Shown one piece after another: positions 35,862 to 46,922 of a stretch of 64,000 nt of DNA (within the stretch, counting starts at the first letter, position 1; every line of letters begins with the position of its first letter). Location of the stretch: contig NC_134832.1 of NCBI RefSeq assembly GCF_004210375.1, positions 151,587,592 to 151,651,591 of the forward strand, written 5' to 3'. The stretch is from Tachypleus tridentatus (taxonomy: Eukaryota > Arthropoda > Merostomata > Xiphosura > Limulidae). The translations under genes and the position numbers were made by a program. Under the pieces are notes generated by a model. The model ran no database searches. It was not told the DNA's origin and was given only the letters and a program-made list of their open reading frames with translations.

Positions 35862-35990
35862 CCTAGTAGTAACACAGCGACATATCTGTTGACTTACAAC
35901 GCTAGAAATCGGGTTTCGATACCTGTGGTGGGCAGATAATATATATCCCTTTATGTAGCTTTGTGCTTAACTTCAAACAAACAAGTATTT
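35862..35990 (+). mobile_element. SINE family B copy
   Basis: One of the clearer copies: CACCTAGTAGTAACACAGCG, GACTTACAACGCTAGAAATC, GGGTTTCGATACCTGTGGTG, then TATGTAGCTTTGTGCTTAAC and an AAACAAACAAG tail. Confidence 0.75.
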
Positions 35991-36597
35991 ATAACAGCAG
36001 TACTTCTCGAATTTTTTACAGCAATTATTTCAATTTCTTTTTCTAAGAAGTAGTATTTCGTTGTGTCACAAAACATTCGCTTCCACTTTACAATTTATTT
36101 TTAAGACAAGTAACCTGCTTTAGCTGTATTAATTAAAAATGGTAATAATTGTATCATGTTGTAATCACGTCTTCAGTTCTTAAATGTTCTCTTTTTGTAT
36201 ATAATGTGTCCACGTGAAATTCGAGGAAAGACATTTCAAAAAATAATAACTACTATCGCCACCTGTGATCTTTACGCCATTGCATTCATTAAATATATCG
36301 GTTTGTTCGTTTCTGGGTTAAAGTAACCAGATGTTATGCGATATCTCTGTTTTAATTTAGGGTGTTCCGGCGATTTGTCGTGTGTGGGAAAATAGCGTCT
36401 CATTCTGGATATTGAATAAATATTTTAATAGAGCATGCTGCTGAGTCATTTTTATCGCCTGTGGTACGTGGTTAACTTATTCCACTGATAGAAACAGAAC
36501 ACTATACATAGCAGTTAATTTTTTACAAAATATAAAAAATTGTAAGTACCAGCGATAGCGATAAAGCTTATAGGAAAGGATTTGGAAGTCGTGATGA

Positions 36598-36800
36598 CGA
36601 GAAACCCACTTAAAGTAAAAATGTATCTCAAGACAGCTGGGTATTAATTAAAGACAGCTTTAATTAAAATAAAGTACAGAACAACGTTTCAACCTTCTTA
36701 GATCATCTTCAGGTTAACCTCTTAATTAACCTCTTAGTTAACCTGAAGATGACCTAAGAAGTTCGAAACGTTGTTCTCTACTTTATTTTAATAAAAGGGG
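36598..36800. mobile_element. Penelope-like terminal fragment forming an inverted repeat
   Basis: GAAACCCACTTAAAGTAAAA and GTATCTCAAGACAGCTGGGT are followed by two inverted arms (about 36660-36718 and 36738-36797) around TTAATTAACC. The right arm reads AACCTGAAGATGACCTAAG, then TTCGAAACGTTGTTC. The same phrases occur at the 3' end of the Penelope-like element near 58.5 kb. Confidence 0.55.
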
Positions 36801-37082
36801 GAAGATTTGGTAAAATAACGTTTCTTTCAAGGATGTGGCTGTTAAAAACCAAATGATTGATTTTATTATATCCGCATGGTCTTTAGCATCGTAAAATAAT
36901 GCCGGTATGACTTAAAAGTTAGAGTTGAGTAAGAACACCTAAGCTTGATTCAAGCGTAAAGAATTCATTTTTCAAGGCCCTCTGAAAAATCACTATGAGT
37001 TATCGGATAAGAGCATTAAAATCATGAAATAGATATCTAAGGGTTTATAAAGTTCTTACAGATAGATTGTTTTTTGGGTTGT

Positions 37083-37347
37083 TTTTGAATTTCGAGCAAA
37101 GCTACACGAAAGTCATCTGCGCTAGCCGTTCCTAATTTTGCAGAGTAAAACAAGAGGGAAGGCAGTTAGTCACCACCATCCACCACCAACTCTTGGGCTA
37201 CTCTTTAACCAACGAATAGTGAGATTGACCATCACATTATAACGTCCACACGGCTAAAAGGTCGAGCATGTTTGATGTGACGGGGATTCGAACCTGCGAC
37301 CCACAGATTACGAGTCGAGTGCCTTATTCACCTGGCCATGCCAGGCC
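37083..37347 (-). mobile_element. tRNA-derived SINE (family A), nearly full length
   Basis: Reversed, it runs from GGCCTGGCATGGCCAGGTGA through B-box GGGTCGCAGGTTCGAATCCC, core GGTGGTGGATGGTGGTGACT and ACTTTCGTGTAGCTTTGCTC to an AAAAACAACC tail. Confidence 0.88.
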
Positions 37348-37841
37348 TACAGAAAGATACTCTACTGAGTCGCTTTGCACTAAGAAAACCACAGTTTTAC
37401 AATTCTTCATAAATTTGGAGGTTCACACCTGTGTCTGTCTAGCTTCCTTTTGACTTTATTTACTGACAAACTATATTCGGTTACAATTTACAGCATTCAC
37501 AGTAAGTAAGATCAGTTTTGATCCCTGGTGCAATAATTATCAAACACGTAAGGTTTTATAATAAAGAACATTTCATTATATAACTCAGCCTACAAAATGT
37601 ACATAAGTTATATAATTGATTGTATTATCTTATTCGTGTAAAATCAATATGCGTGAATTTTACAGATTATTTATGCGTGGATTTAAAAAGAAACAATCCA
37701 AATATGAATAAATATAAAACAATTATGGAAAATTCTATTCAAAATATTTACATAAGCTTAGGAATGTTTAGAGAACAAACGATCAAAGATATATATATAT
37801 ATTCCTGGATATTTCTTAATTGTAAGATTGTTCGATTTTAT

Positions 37842-38050
37842 TAATAAATCTCTGATTTTTCCTCTCTACTAACACTAAACCTCACACTGACAGATAACTG
37901 GTGTGATTGAAACGTCATATTAGTTCTACAGAGTAATTTTAGTTAATAAATCTTCTCTGATTTTTCCTCTGTACTAACACTAAACCTCACACTGACAGAT
38001 AACTGGTGTGATTGAAACGTCATATCAGTTCTACAGAGTAATTTTAGTTA
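37842..38050. repeat. About 100-bp tandem duplication
   Basis: Two head-to-tail copies containing CTAACACTAAACCTCACACT, GACAGATAACTGGTGTGATT and GAAACGTCATAT. Present again in the second 3.5-kb copy. Confidence 0.93.
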
Positions 38051-38524
38051 CTGTAAAAGTTATGTCTGTTCAGCTTGTTTCCTAATACACTCAAGCTCTT
38101 TCTGTAGTTTGTTCACTAATATCTTAGACATTTGTCTGTTTAATTTGTTTCTGAGGATCGTGTTATCAGACACTGTTTAGGTTTAACTGGTCCTTTCTAG
38201 GGTTTTTAGTGTGAAAATGATGACAGCATTATTCGTTTTATAGTTTTCTTAAATGACTTATTTAAAGATAAAACATTTTATCATACAGACGTGTATAGGT
38301 CCCATTAATCTCACTACAGCTCGGGTTCTTCTTTCTGTATTTATTATTCGTTTGAAGGATTCTAATGCGAAACTTCATCAGTTGATCCATACTTTGAAGT
38401 AATAATCTAATTTGTTCTCTTATACCAGCTGCTCAGTTTCTATGAATGTTTACTTCTTAGGTAAGTTTTCTAAATGTTACCTAACCGTAACTACACCTCT
38501 CCTTTACACTTCTACCCTATCTTC

Positions 38525-38645
38525 GCCCCTAGTGGGACAGCTGTATATCTGCGGGCTTCAAACGATAGAAATCTGGTTTTGATACCCGTAATGGGCAGAG
38601 CCAGCTAGCCCACTGTGTAATTCTGCGTTTAATTTCAATCAAATT
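38525..38645 (+). mobile_element. SINE family B copy
   Basis: CCTAGTGGGACAGCTGTATA, GGCTTCAAACGATAGAAATC, TGGTTTTGATACCCGTAATG, GGCAGAGCCAGCTAGCCCAC and an AATTCTGCGTTTAATTTC tail follow the family order. Confidence 0.75.
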
Positions 38646-39164
38646 CGACCTTCACATGTACCAAGTTATCTAACCACTCCACCTACTGGCGAAGACGTCA
38701 CATTCATTTGTCGTAAATTTTTGCAAATTTTACCATGACATTAATTTTCTCCAATAAACTTCAACAGAAGTAAATCATAACACAGTAATAATTAAACATA
38801 TAAATAAAGTCTACATTAATAATGGAACTAATAGTATGCTATCGTAATCAAAGGTGTTTTTCATTATTTCTCAACATATCATTAACCGCGAGGGAAGCTG
38901 ACGAGTGAAACAAAGTAATGTAGTCTTTGTAATGACGTTTATTCGTTTGTCTGCCTGTACGTCATGCATCTGAACAGACCATATTTTTACGACATCGGTA
39001 GTAAATTAAAGGATAAACTTGATGTAACCTTTCTTTTCCACCCCAGGACCAACTACACAAAATGTAATCGGGTATTGTACAACTTCAAACAGGTGTGGTA
39101 CTCTTGGAAAGAAAAGAATCTTCGGATTAGATGTTAAACTAGTTTTTTATCGGTTACGCACTTT

Positions 39165-39395
39165 CTTCCGGAACTAAAAATAAACCCTAAAAGTAGGAAC
39201 ATTATATTGGAATTATGGTGGTCTACTTAATACCGAAATAAATTAGAACACTTCAAACAAAAAACACATTACAAATGAGTTGTTACATAACTTTCCCTGA
39301 CCATGAATACAAACAGGAATAAATAAAACACATCTAAAAGCCAGCGAACCCTATAACAACTTCCTGTATGGTAACAACGAAAAGGTATATAAAAG
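39165..39395 (+). promoter_or_regulatory. Gene 4 promoter, copy A
   Basis: TTCCGGAACTAAAAATAAAC begins at 39166, ACTTCCTGTATGG near 39359-39371, TATAAAAG at 39388-39395. Identical to the copy at 43195-43425. Confidence 0.7.
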
Positions 39396-39481
39396 GAGAG
39401 CTCCTGTGTTTCAGTCAACTAACCGATAGCTTTAGGTTTAAAAAAAAAAAAGTTATAAGTTCTGCTGTTAAGACGTGCAAT

Positions 39482-39493
39482 ATGAAACTCACT
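39482..39493 (+). CDS. Gene 4 copy A: first coding exon only, cut by gap
   Basis: ATG AAA CTC ACT (MKLT) followed by donor GTAAGT. TATA box, leader and first 100 bp of intron match gene 4 at 43512. The rest of the gene would lie in or beyond the N gap, and what follows the gap is upstream sequence again. I regard it as an assembly copy of gene 4 rather than a seventh gene, but a true tandem copy cannot be excluded from this sequence alone. Confidence 0.6.
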
Positions 39494-39593
39494 GTAAGTA
39501 TAGTTTTAATACGTTTTTATTTTATATAATAAAGAAATAAATTAAAAGTAAAATTGTAGCTTTTCTATTAAAACAGACACATAATTACTTATT

Positions 39594-40093
39594 NNNNNNN
39601 NNNNNNNNNNNNNNNNNNNNNNNNNNNNNNNNNNNNNNNNNNNNNNNNNNNNNNNNNNNNNNNNNNNNNNNNNNNNNNNNNNNNNNNNNNNNNNNNNNNN
39701 NNNNNNNNNNNNNNNNNNNNNNNNNNNNNNNNNNNNNNNNNNNNNNNNNNNNNNNNNNNNNNNNNNNNNNNNNNNNNNNNNNNNNNNNNNNNNNNNNNNN
39801 NNNNNNNNNNNNNNNNNNNNNNNNNNNNNNNNNNNNNNNNNNNNNNNNNNNNNNNNNNNNNNNNNNNNNNNNNNNNNNNNNNNNNNNNNNNNNNNNNNNN
39901 NNNNNNNNNNNNNNNNNNNNNNNNNNNNNNNNNNNNNNNNNNNNNNNNNNNNNNNNNNNNNNNNNNNNNNNNNNNNNNNNNNNNNNNNNNNNNNNNNNNN
40001 NNNNNNNNNNNNNNNNNNNNNNNNNNNNNNNNNNNNNNNNNNNNNNNNNNNNNNNNNNNNNNNNNNNNNNNNNNNNNNNNNNNNNNNNNNNNN
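39594..40093. other. Assembly gap (500 N)
   Basis: Exactly 500 N, a round number that usually marks a scaffold join of unknown size. Confidence 1.
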
Positions 40094-40623
40094 CACAAAA
40101 CATTCGCTTCCACTTTACAATTTATTTTTAAGACAAGTAACCTGCTTTAGCTGTATTAATTAAAAATGGTAATAATTGTATCATGTTGTAATCACGTCTT
40201 CAGTTCTTAAATGTTCTCTTTTTGTATATAATGTGTCCACGTGAAATTCGAGGAAAGACATTTCAAAAAATAATAACTACTATCGCCACCTGTGATCTTT
40301 ACGCCATTGCATTCATTAAATATATCGGTTTGTTCGTTTCTGGGTTAAAGTAACCAGATGTTATGCGATATCTCTGTTTTAATTTAGGGTGTTCCGGCGA
40401 TTTGTCGTGTGTGGGAAAATAGCGTCTCATTCTGGATATTGAATAAATATTTTAATAGAGCATGCTGCTGAGTCATTTTTATCGCCTGTGGTACGTGGTT
40501 AACTTATTCCACTGATAGAAACAGAACACTATACATAGCAGTTAATTTTTTACAAAATATAAAAAATTGTAAGTACCAGCGATAGCGATAAAGCTTATAG
40601 GAAAGGATTTGGAAGTCGTGATG

Positions 40624-40826
40624 ACGAGAAACCCACTTAAAGTAAAAATGTATCTCAAGACAGCTGGGTATTAATTAAGAAAGCTTTAATTAAAATAAAG
40701 TACAGAACAACGTTTCAACCTTCTTAGATCATCTTCAGGTTAACCTCTTAATTAACCTCTTAGTTAACCTGAAGATGACCTAAGAAGTTCGAAACGTTGT
40801 TCTCTACTTTATTTTAATAAAAGGGG
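40624..40826. mobile_element. Penelope-like terminal fragment (second copy)
   Basis: Same inverted-repeat fragment as 36598-36800, inside the duplicated 3.5 kb. Confidence 0.55.
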
Positions 40827-41108
40827 GAAGATTTGGTAAAATAACGTTTCTTTCAAGGATGTGGCTGTTAAAAACCAAATGATTGATTTTATTATATCCG
40901 CATGGTCTTTAGCATCGTAAAATAATGCCGGTATGACTTAAAAGTTAGAGTTGAGTAAGAACACCTAAGCTTGATTCAAGCGTAAAGAATTCATTTTTCA
41001 AGGCCCTCTGAAAAATCACTGTGAGTTATCGGATAAGAGCATTAAAATCATGAAATAGATATCTAAGGGTTTATAAAGTTCTTACAGATAGATTGTTTTT
41101 TGGGTTGT

Positions 41109-41374
41109 TTTTGAATTTCGAGCAAAGCTACACGAAAGTCATCTGCGCTAGCCGTTCCTAATTTTGCAGAGTAAAACAAGAGGGAAGGCAGTTAGTCACC
41201 ACCATCCACCACCAACTCTTGGGCTACTCTTTAACCAACGAATAGTGAGATTGACCATCACATTATAACGTCCACACGGCTAAAAGGTCGAGCATGTTTG
41301 ATGTGACGGGGATTCGAACCTGCGACCCACAGATTACGAGTCGAGTGCCTTATTCACCTGGCCATGCCGGGCCT
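41109..41374 (-). mobile_element. tRNA-derived SINE (family A), second copy
   Basis: Same insertion as 37083-37347, inside the duplicated 3.5 kb; one base differs near the head (CCGGGCC against CCAGGCC). Confidence 0.88.
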
Positions 41375-41867
41375 ACAGAAAGATACTCTACTGAGTCGCT
41401 TTGCACTAAGAAAACCACAGTTTTACAATTCTTCATAAATTTGGAGGTTCACACCTGTGTCTGTCTAGCTTCCTTTTGACTTTATTTACTGACAAACTAT
41501 ATTCGGTTACAATTTACAGCATTCACAGTAAGTAAGATCAGTTTTGATCCCTGGTGCAATAATTATCAAACACGTAAGGTTTTATAATAAAGAACATTTC
41601 ATTATATAACTCAGCCTACAAAATGTACATAAGTTATATAATTGATTGTATTATCTTATTCGTGTAAAAATCAATATGCGTGAATTTTACAGATTATTTA
41701 TGCGTGGATTTAAAAAGAAACAATCCAAATATGAATAAATATAAAACAATTATGGAAAATTCTATTCAAAATATTTACATAAGCTTAGGAATGTTTAGAG
41801 AACAAACGATCAAAGATATATATATATATTCCTGGATATTTCTTAATTGTAAGATTGTTCGATTTTA

Positions 41868-42076
41868 TTAATAAATCTCTGATTTTTCCTCTCTACTAAC
41901 ACTAAACCTCACACTGACAGATAACTGGTGTGATTGAAACGTCATATTAGTTCTACAGAGTAATTTTAGTTAATAAATCTTCTCTGATTTTTCCTCTGTA
42001 CTAACACTAAACCTCACACTGACAGATAACTGGTGTGATTGAAACGTCATATCAGTTCTACAGAGTAATTTTAGTT
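41868..42076. repeat. About 100-bp tandem duplication (second copy)
   Basis: Same as 37842-38050. Confidence 0.93.
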
Positions 42077-42551
42077 ACTGTAAAAGTTATGTCTGTTCAG
42101 CTTGTTTCCTAATACACTCAAGCTCTTTCTGTAGTTTGTTCACTAATATCTTAGACATTTGTCTGTTTAATTTGTTTCTGAGGATCGTGTTATCAGACAC
42201 TGTTTAGGTTTAACTGGTCCTTTCTAGGGTTTTTAGTGTGAAAATGATGACAGCATTATTCGTTTTATAGTTTTCTTAAATGACTTATTTAAAGATAAAA
42301 CATTTTATCATACAGACGTGTATAGGTCCCATTAATCTCACTACAGCTCGGGTTCTTCTTTCTGTATTTATTATTCGTTTGAAGGATTCTAATGCGAAAC
42401 TTCATCAGTTGATCCATACTTTGAAGTAATAATCTAATTTGTTCTCTTATACCAGCTGCTCAGTTTCTATGAATGTTTACTTCTTAGGTAAGTTTTCTAA
42501 ATGTTACCCTAACCGTAACTACACCTCTCCTTTACACTTCTACCCTATCTT

Positions 42552-42672
42552 CGCCCCCTAGTGGGACAGCTGTATATCTGCGGGCTTCAAACGATAGAAA
42601 TCTGGTTTTGATACCCGTAATGGGCAGAGCCCAGCTAGCCCACTGTGTAATTCTGCGTTTAATTTCAATCAA
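42552..42672 (+). mobile_element. SINE family B (second copy)
   Basis: Same insertion as 38525-38645; differs by one-base insertions in C runs. Confidence 0.75.
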
Positions 42673-43194
42673 ATTCGACCTTCACATGTACCAAGTTATC
42701 TAACCACTCCACCTACTGGCGAAGACGTCACATTCATTTGTCGTAAATTTTTGCAAATTTTACCATGACATTAATTTTCTCCAATAAACTTCAACAGAAG
42801 TAAATCATAACACAGTAATAATTAAACATATAAATAAAGTCTACATTAATAATGGAACTAATAGTATGCTATCGTAATCAAAGGTGTTTTTCATTATTTC
42901 TCAACATATCATTAACCGCGAGGGAAGCTGACGAGTGAAACAAAGTAATGTAGTCTTTGTAATGACGTTTATTCGTTTGTCTGCCTGTACGTCATGCATC
43001 TGAACAGACCATATTTTTACGACATCGGTAGTAAATTAAAGGATAAACTTGATGTAACCTTTCTTTTCCACCCCAGGACCAACTACACAAAATGTAATCG
43101 GGTATTGTACAACTTCAAACAGGTGTGGTACTCTTGGAAAGAAAAGAATCTTCGGATTAGATGTTAAACTAGTTTTTTATCGGTTACGCACTTT

Positions 43195-43425
43195 CTTCCG
43201 GAACTAAAAATAAACCCTAAAAGTAGGAACATTATATTGGAATTATGGTGGTCTACTTAATACCGAAATAAATTAGAACACTTCAAACAAAAAACACATT
43301 ACAAATGAGTTGTTACATAACTTTCCCTGACCATGAATACAAACAGGAATAAATAAAACACATCTAAAAGCCAGCGAACCCTATAACAACTTCCTGTATG
43401 GTAACAACGAAAAGGTATATAAAAG
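43195..43425 (+). promoter_or_regulatory. Gene 4 promoter: distal block, ETS-like block, TATA box
   Basis: TTCCGGAACTAAAAATAAAC begins at 43196, ACTTCCTGTATGG lies near 43389-43401, TATAAAAG at 43418-43425. Distal-block-to-TATA distance is 222 bp. The proximal block carries an AGGAAG core in place of the CGGAAG seen in genes 1, 2 and 6. Confidence 0.75.
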
Positions 43426-43511
43426 GAGAGCTCCTGTGTTTCAGTCAACTAACCGATAGCTTTAGGTTTAAAAAAAAAAAAGTTATAAGTTCTGCTGTTA
43501 AGACGTGCAAT

Positions 43512-44416
43512 ATGAAACTCACTGTAAGTATAGTTTTAATACGTTTTTATTTTATATAATAAAGAAATAAATTAAAAGTAAAATTGTAGCTTTTCTATTA
43601 AAAACAGACACATAATTACTTATTAACAAAAGACCTATGTATATTTTTTCATGTATTAAAATTCATGTTCTGGTTAGAAAGAAAATAATGTTGAGAAAAC
43701 TGTCTATGGTTTCTGATAATAAGATAAACATTATGTTTTACATTAATATACGATAAAATATAGTTTTATTTATAATAATTAACCAGAGATATCAAACATA
43801 TCTACTGTAATATAGTTTCTGATATTAATTATTATGCTTCATATTACTTACTAATAATTCATTATTATAATATTCTAATAATTCATTATCATAAAATAAC
43901 CAAACTCATAGGGTCAGTTATAATACACAAAATATATTCAAAGCATTCGATGATATCAGATTTTATTAAGGAAGACGTAATAAAGTAATAAAAGTTACTG
44001 GTTGTTTCTGACATTATCAGTAAACACTAGCCTAACGTCATAAAACGTTAAAAATGATGATAACCTATATTTTCATATCGTTATTTCAGCTTGGACTTTG
44101 TGTTTTCGTTGCACTCGTCGCCACTAGCTTTGCTGGTTACCTTTATGGAGGTTATGGAGGAGGACTGGGATACGGATTAGGTTTGGGCTACGGAGGTTAT
44201 GGGAGTTATGGTGGATTGGGCTACGGTGGGTTAGGCTACGGAGGTTATGGTGGTTACGGTGGATTGGGCTACGGAGGTTATGGTGGTTACAGTGGCTTAG
44301 GCTACGGAGGTTATGGTGGTTACGGTGGCTTAGGCTACGGAGGTTATGGTGGTTACGGATACCATGGTGTTTACTGCCCTTGGGCTTATCCCGTTTATCG
44401 TGGAGGTTACCACTGA
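43512..44416 (+). CDS. Gene 4: secreted Gly/Tyr-rich cuticle-like protein (112 aa)
   Basis: Exon 1 is 43512-43523 (MKLT), donor GTAAGT; exon 2 is 44090-44416 after TTATTTCAG; intron 566 bp, phase 0. Signal peptide MKLTLGLCVFVALVATSFA. The mature chain starts GYLYGGYGGGLGYGLGLGYG and continues with an 11-residue repeat GLGYGGYGGYG (33-bp period), with variants GYGSYGG, GLGYGGLGYGG and GYGGYSG. The cap is YGYHGVYCPWAYPVYRGGYH, with a single mature cysteine. Donor GT at 44420 lies three bases past the stop; the acceptor TTTATTTCCAG ends at 45034, and AATAAA lies at 45231, giving a 3'UTR exon of about 200 nt. The last 36 bases of intron 1 are open in frame and begin with ATG (44054), so intron retention would give an alternative N-terminus MMITYIFISLFQ. 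Likely structural cuticle protein; antimicrobial is the alternative. Confidence 0.86.
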
Positions 44417-45034
44417 ACGGTAAGTTTGCAAGAGAAATAATAAATATTATTATTTTCTCTTTATGTTTATTTTTCAAATTCATCAGTAAGATTGTTATAT
44501 AATGATTCGTTTATCAACTTATTCACCGCCAGACGGACAGAGCTTTTGTATACTCACTAAATTATCACTGTATCACAATCCCTTGCCACGCCAAGAATGA
44601 TTCTACCCTTATATTTAAATGCGTTTTACATATATCATGTTTCCTTTAAATATAATTTTACTCTTCGTAGGGTAACCTACAAAAAACAAAACAAAACAAC
44701 CCATCTTTTGAAATAATCAAATTGCATCGTCCAATACTGGTACAATTTCATTAGGGACTTTTAAAGTACCTTGCAATATCTACTAATATAATGTAATAGT
44801 TTATATTAGTTATACTAGAACAAATCGTATTTTTGTAGAATAGCAAATACTGAAAACATCTGTTAATTTTCATCTTTTAACAAAGTGATTATATCTTGTT
44901 ATTTTAAACAGTGTATTCTTACGAAAACAAAACACAAATATCTTCATACATATATCTTTAGTTATTATATTCTTTAGATTATGTTTTAAACTAACTAATT
45001 AGGTTTATTCACTAATATCTTACTTTATTTCCAG

Positions 45035-45255
45035 AGTCTGAGAAATCTTTCCCAGAAGGTTTACCATTGAAAACTGAATAAGTCAAATAACGCAACTTAT
45101 CAAAATGTCAACATTGGAAGCGACATAGTTTCTGAATAACGTCGTTTTAAAATCATTTATCTTCATGAATTTAATCTCTAGTAAATATTTTTAACCTACA
45201 CTGATTCCATAGTGTGAACATTTTGAAGAAAATAAACAGTAATTTATCTTCAAAG
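45035..45255 (+). other. Gene 4 non-coding last exon (3'UTR, inferred)
   Basis: Starts AGTCTGAGAAATCTTTCCCA after TTTATTTCCAG and ends soon after AATAAA at 45231-45236. The same exon is present in genes 5 and 6. Confidence 0.6.
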
Positions 45256-46806
45256 GATTTCCGAACTTTCACTGAAGTTTGATACTACTTACTGTTGTTT
45301 TAAAATATTGAATAAAATCATATCGTGTGAAAAACTCCATCTGCAGTTAAAAGTGTGTGACTGCTTTAGTTAACACTTTCTGTGAATCATACACTAACTG
45401 GAGACAGAAATTACTCTAAACCAAACATCTGAAACACCTTTTAGCAGACTTATAATTTCCCTATTACAACGAATAGGGAAGAGACTTCTATAGAAGATAA
45501 ACATAATAAAGACACGTGTTTAACTTCATAAATATAGATAGATTATAATGGTTACTTATGTAATATCCTTTACGCTTGTAAACTGTACATTGTCTCAGGT
45601 ACTATACCATAAACAACATTTATTCATGATTTAGTACACAATGTGTATCATGTTCGAAGTTGCGTTTTTAGCCAAATCGTACGATAAATTAAACATTATT
45701 GGTAATATTTCACTTCCAAATTTTCAATGAATAGAAACATAGTTTAATGTCGAAAGGCTTTTAACGTAGATTGTTTTTACATAAATGTAAAATTATGTCG
45801 TATACAATATTTGGATTATATAAAAAGTCCAGAACTGTACATCCATTACTTAGTACCGTAAGCTGTGATTCGATCCATGTTGTGTGATATAGCGAAATTT
45901 TCATTAAGTTTAGACTTCTTCAACATATCCTAACCTTGTTTCCATATAAACTATTTAATCGTCAACCACCTAAAATAAACTAAATGTTTATTACTACAAG
46001 TTATATTGCAAGTCTACAGAAACAGGGGTAAAATGTTTATTTCCTCACAATAACTTGTATCTGATGTCATTAAAGAACAGAATAAAATTATTAATTTCTC
46101 ACGTTATATAACATTTAAGTTGCATGTGGATTGAAAGCCAAAAATAAATTGTTTTTTGATAAACTCGTAGGTTGTCGAGGTAGTGACGGTTTTATACCTA
46201 GTGTGTTACAAACTAAACGATCCAGACAAACATACGTTTTAAAGGTTTTTCATATGCTTCTATTGAGCATTATCATGTTATTTAGTACAATAAAACTATT
46301 AATATCCAAATATTTCTACACATTGGGGAAATTCTTCTTTTTAGTTGTCATTCTTGTAATTCCAAACACTATGAAATAAACACAGAATTGTTGTATTTAG
46401 ATTCAAACTAAGGACTTACAAAAACATGAAATGATTATAAACGAAATATATCTCTATACACAGCATTTATTGTATGAGCACCTTGTCTTTCTCATTTTTT
46501 CACAATAAACAGACATTAATTAATATCGGATTTTTAAAATTATTGTATAAATAAGTGTAAAAATCAACTGTCTCCCAAGTTTATTTGTTTCTCTTTTGTA
46601 AACGTTTTGTGTTTTTAAATCGCATTTCCATATCATATAAAACCTGTAATTGTTTCTTGCAAGCAGTGTGTTAGCTGTAGCGTATCTAAAATGAATTAAC
46701 TTGTTGAAATGAATATTAAGTTTAATTGCCCTAGATTATATAGCAAGCAAACAAGCGCCTGAAATTAGAATACTAGACATAAAATTTAAATAACAAACGG
46801 TTTCTT
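45255..46806. other. Intergenic; left part paralogous to 52200-52765
   Basis: Alignable with the region downstream of gene 5 up to about 46110 (shared CCTTTACGCTTGTAAACTGT and GTCTACAGAAACAGGGGTAA-like phrases, much diverged). A weak open stretch (46131-46379) matches nothing I know. Confidence 0.5.
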
Positions 46807-46922
46807 TCCTTTTGAATTTCGCGCAACCCTACACGAAAACTATCTGCGCTACTGTCCTTAATTTAGGAGTGCAAGACTACAGAGAAGACAGCTTGTCATC
46901 AACACATTCCGCCAACTCACAT
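46807..46922 (-). mobile_element. tRNA-derived SINE (family A), 3' half only
   Basis: TTTGAATTTCGCGCAACCCT, ACACGAAAACTATCTGCGCT and GCCAACTCAC represent, reversed, the tail half of the SINE. The tRNA-like head is absent. Confidence 0.7.

Larger units (their letters stand above)
36068..39593. repeat. 3.5-kb near-identical direct copy, left of the gap
   Basis: Matches 40094-43623 along its whole length with about ten differences, most of them single-base length changes in homopolymers. It ends exactly at the N gap, while the other copy starts exactly after the gap. This pattern fits overlapping contig ends that were not merged, or two haplotypes, better than a true duplication. Confidence 0.95.
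40094..43623. repeat. 3.5-kb near-identical direct copy, right of the gap
   Basis: Second copy of 36068-39593, at an offset of 4026-4030 bp. Differences include ATTAAAGACAGC against ATTAAGAAAGC, CTATGAG against CTGTGAG, and one-base changes in A and C runs. Confidence 0.95.

Noticed and set aside
37290-37347. tRNA gene suggested by GGTTCGAATCCC
   Set aside because: The B-box belongs to SINE heads; no cloverleaf with acceptor stem pairing can be made, and the SINE body follows directly.
39594-40093. Open frames across the N run
   Set aside because: They consist of undetermined bases.
46131-46379. 82-codon open stretch on +
   Set aside because: No homology recognised and no promoter or splice context; consistent with chance in AT-rich DNA.
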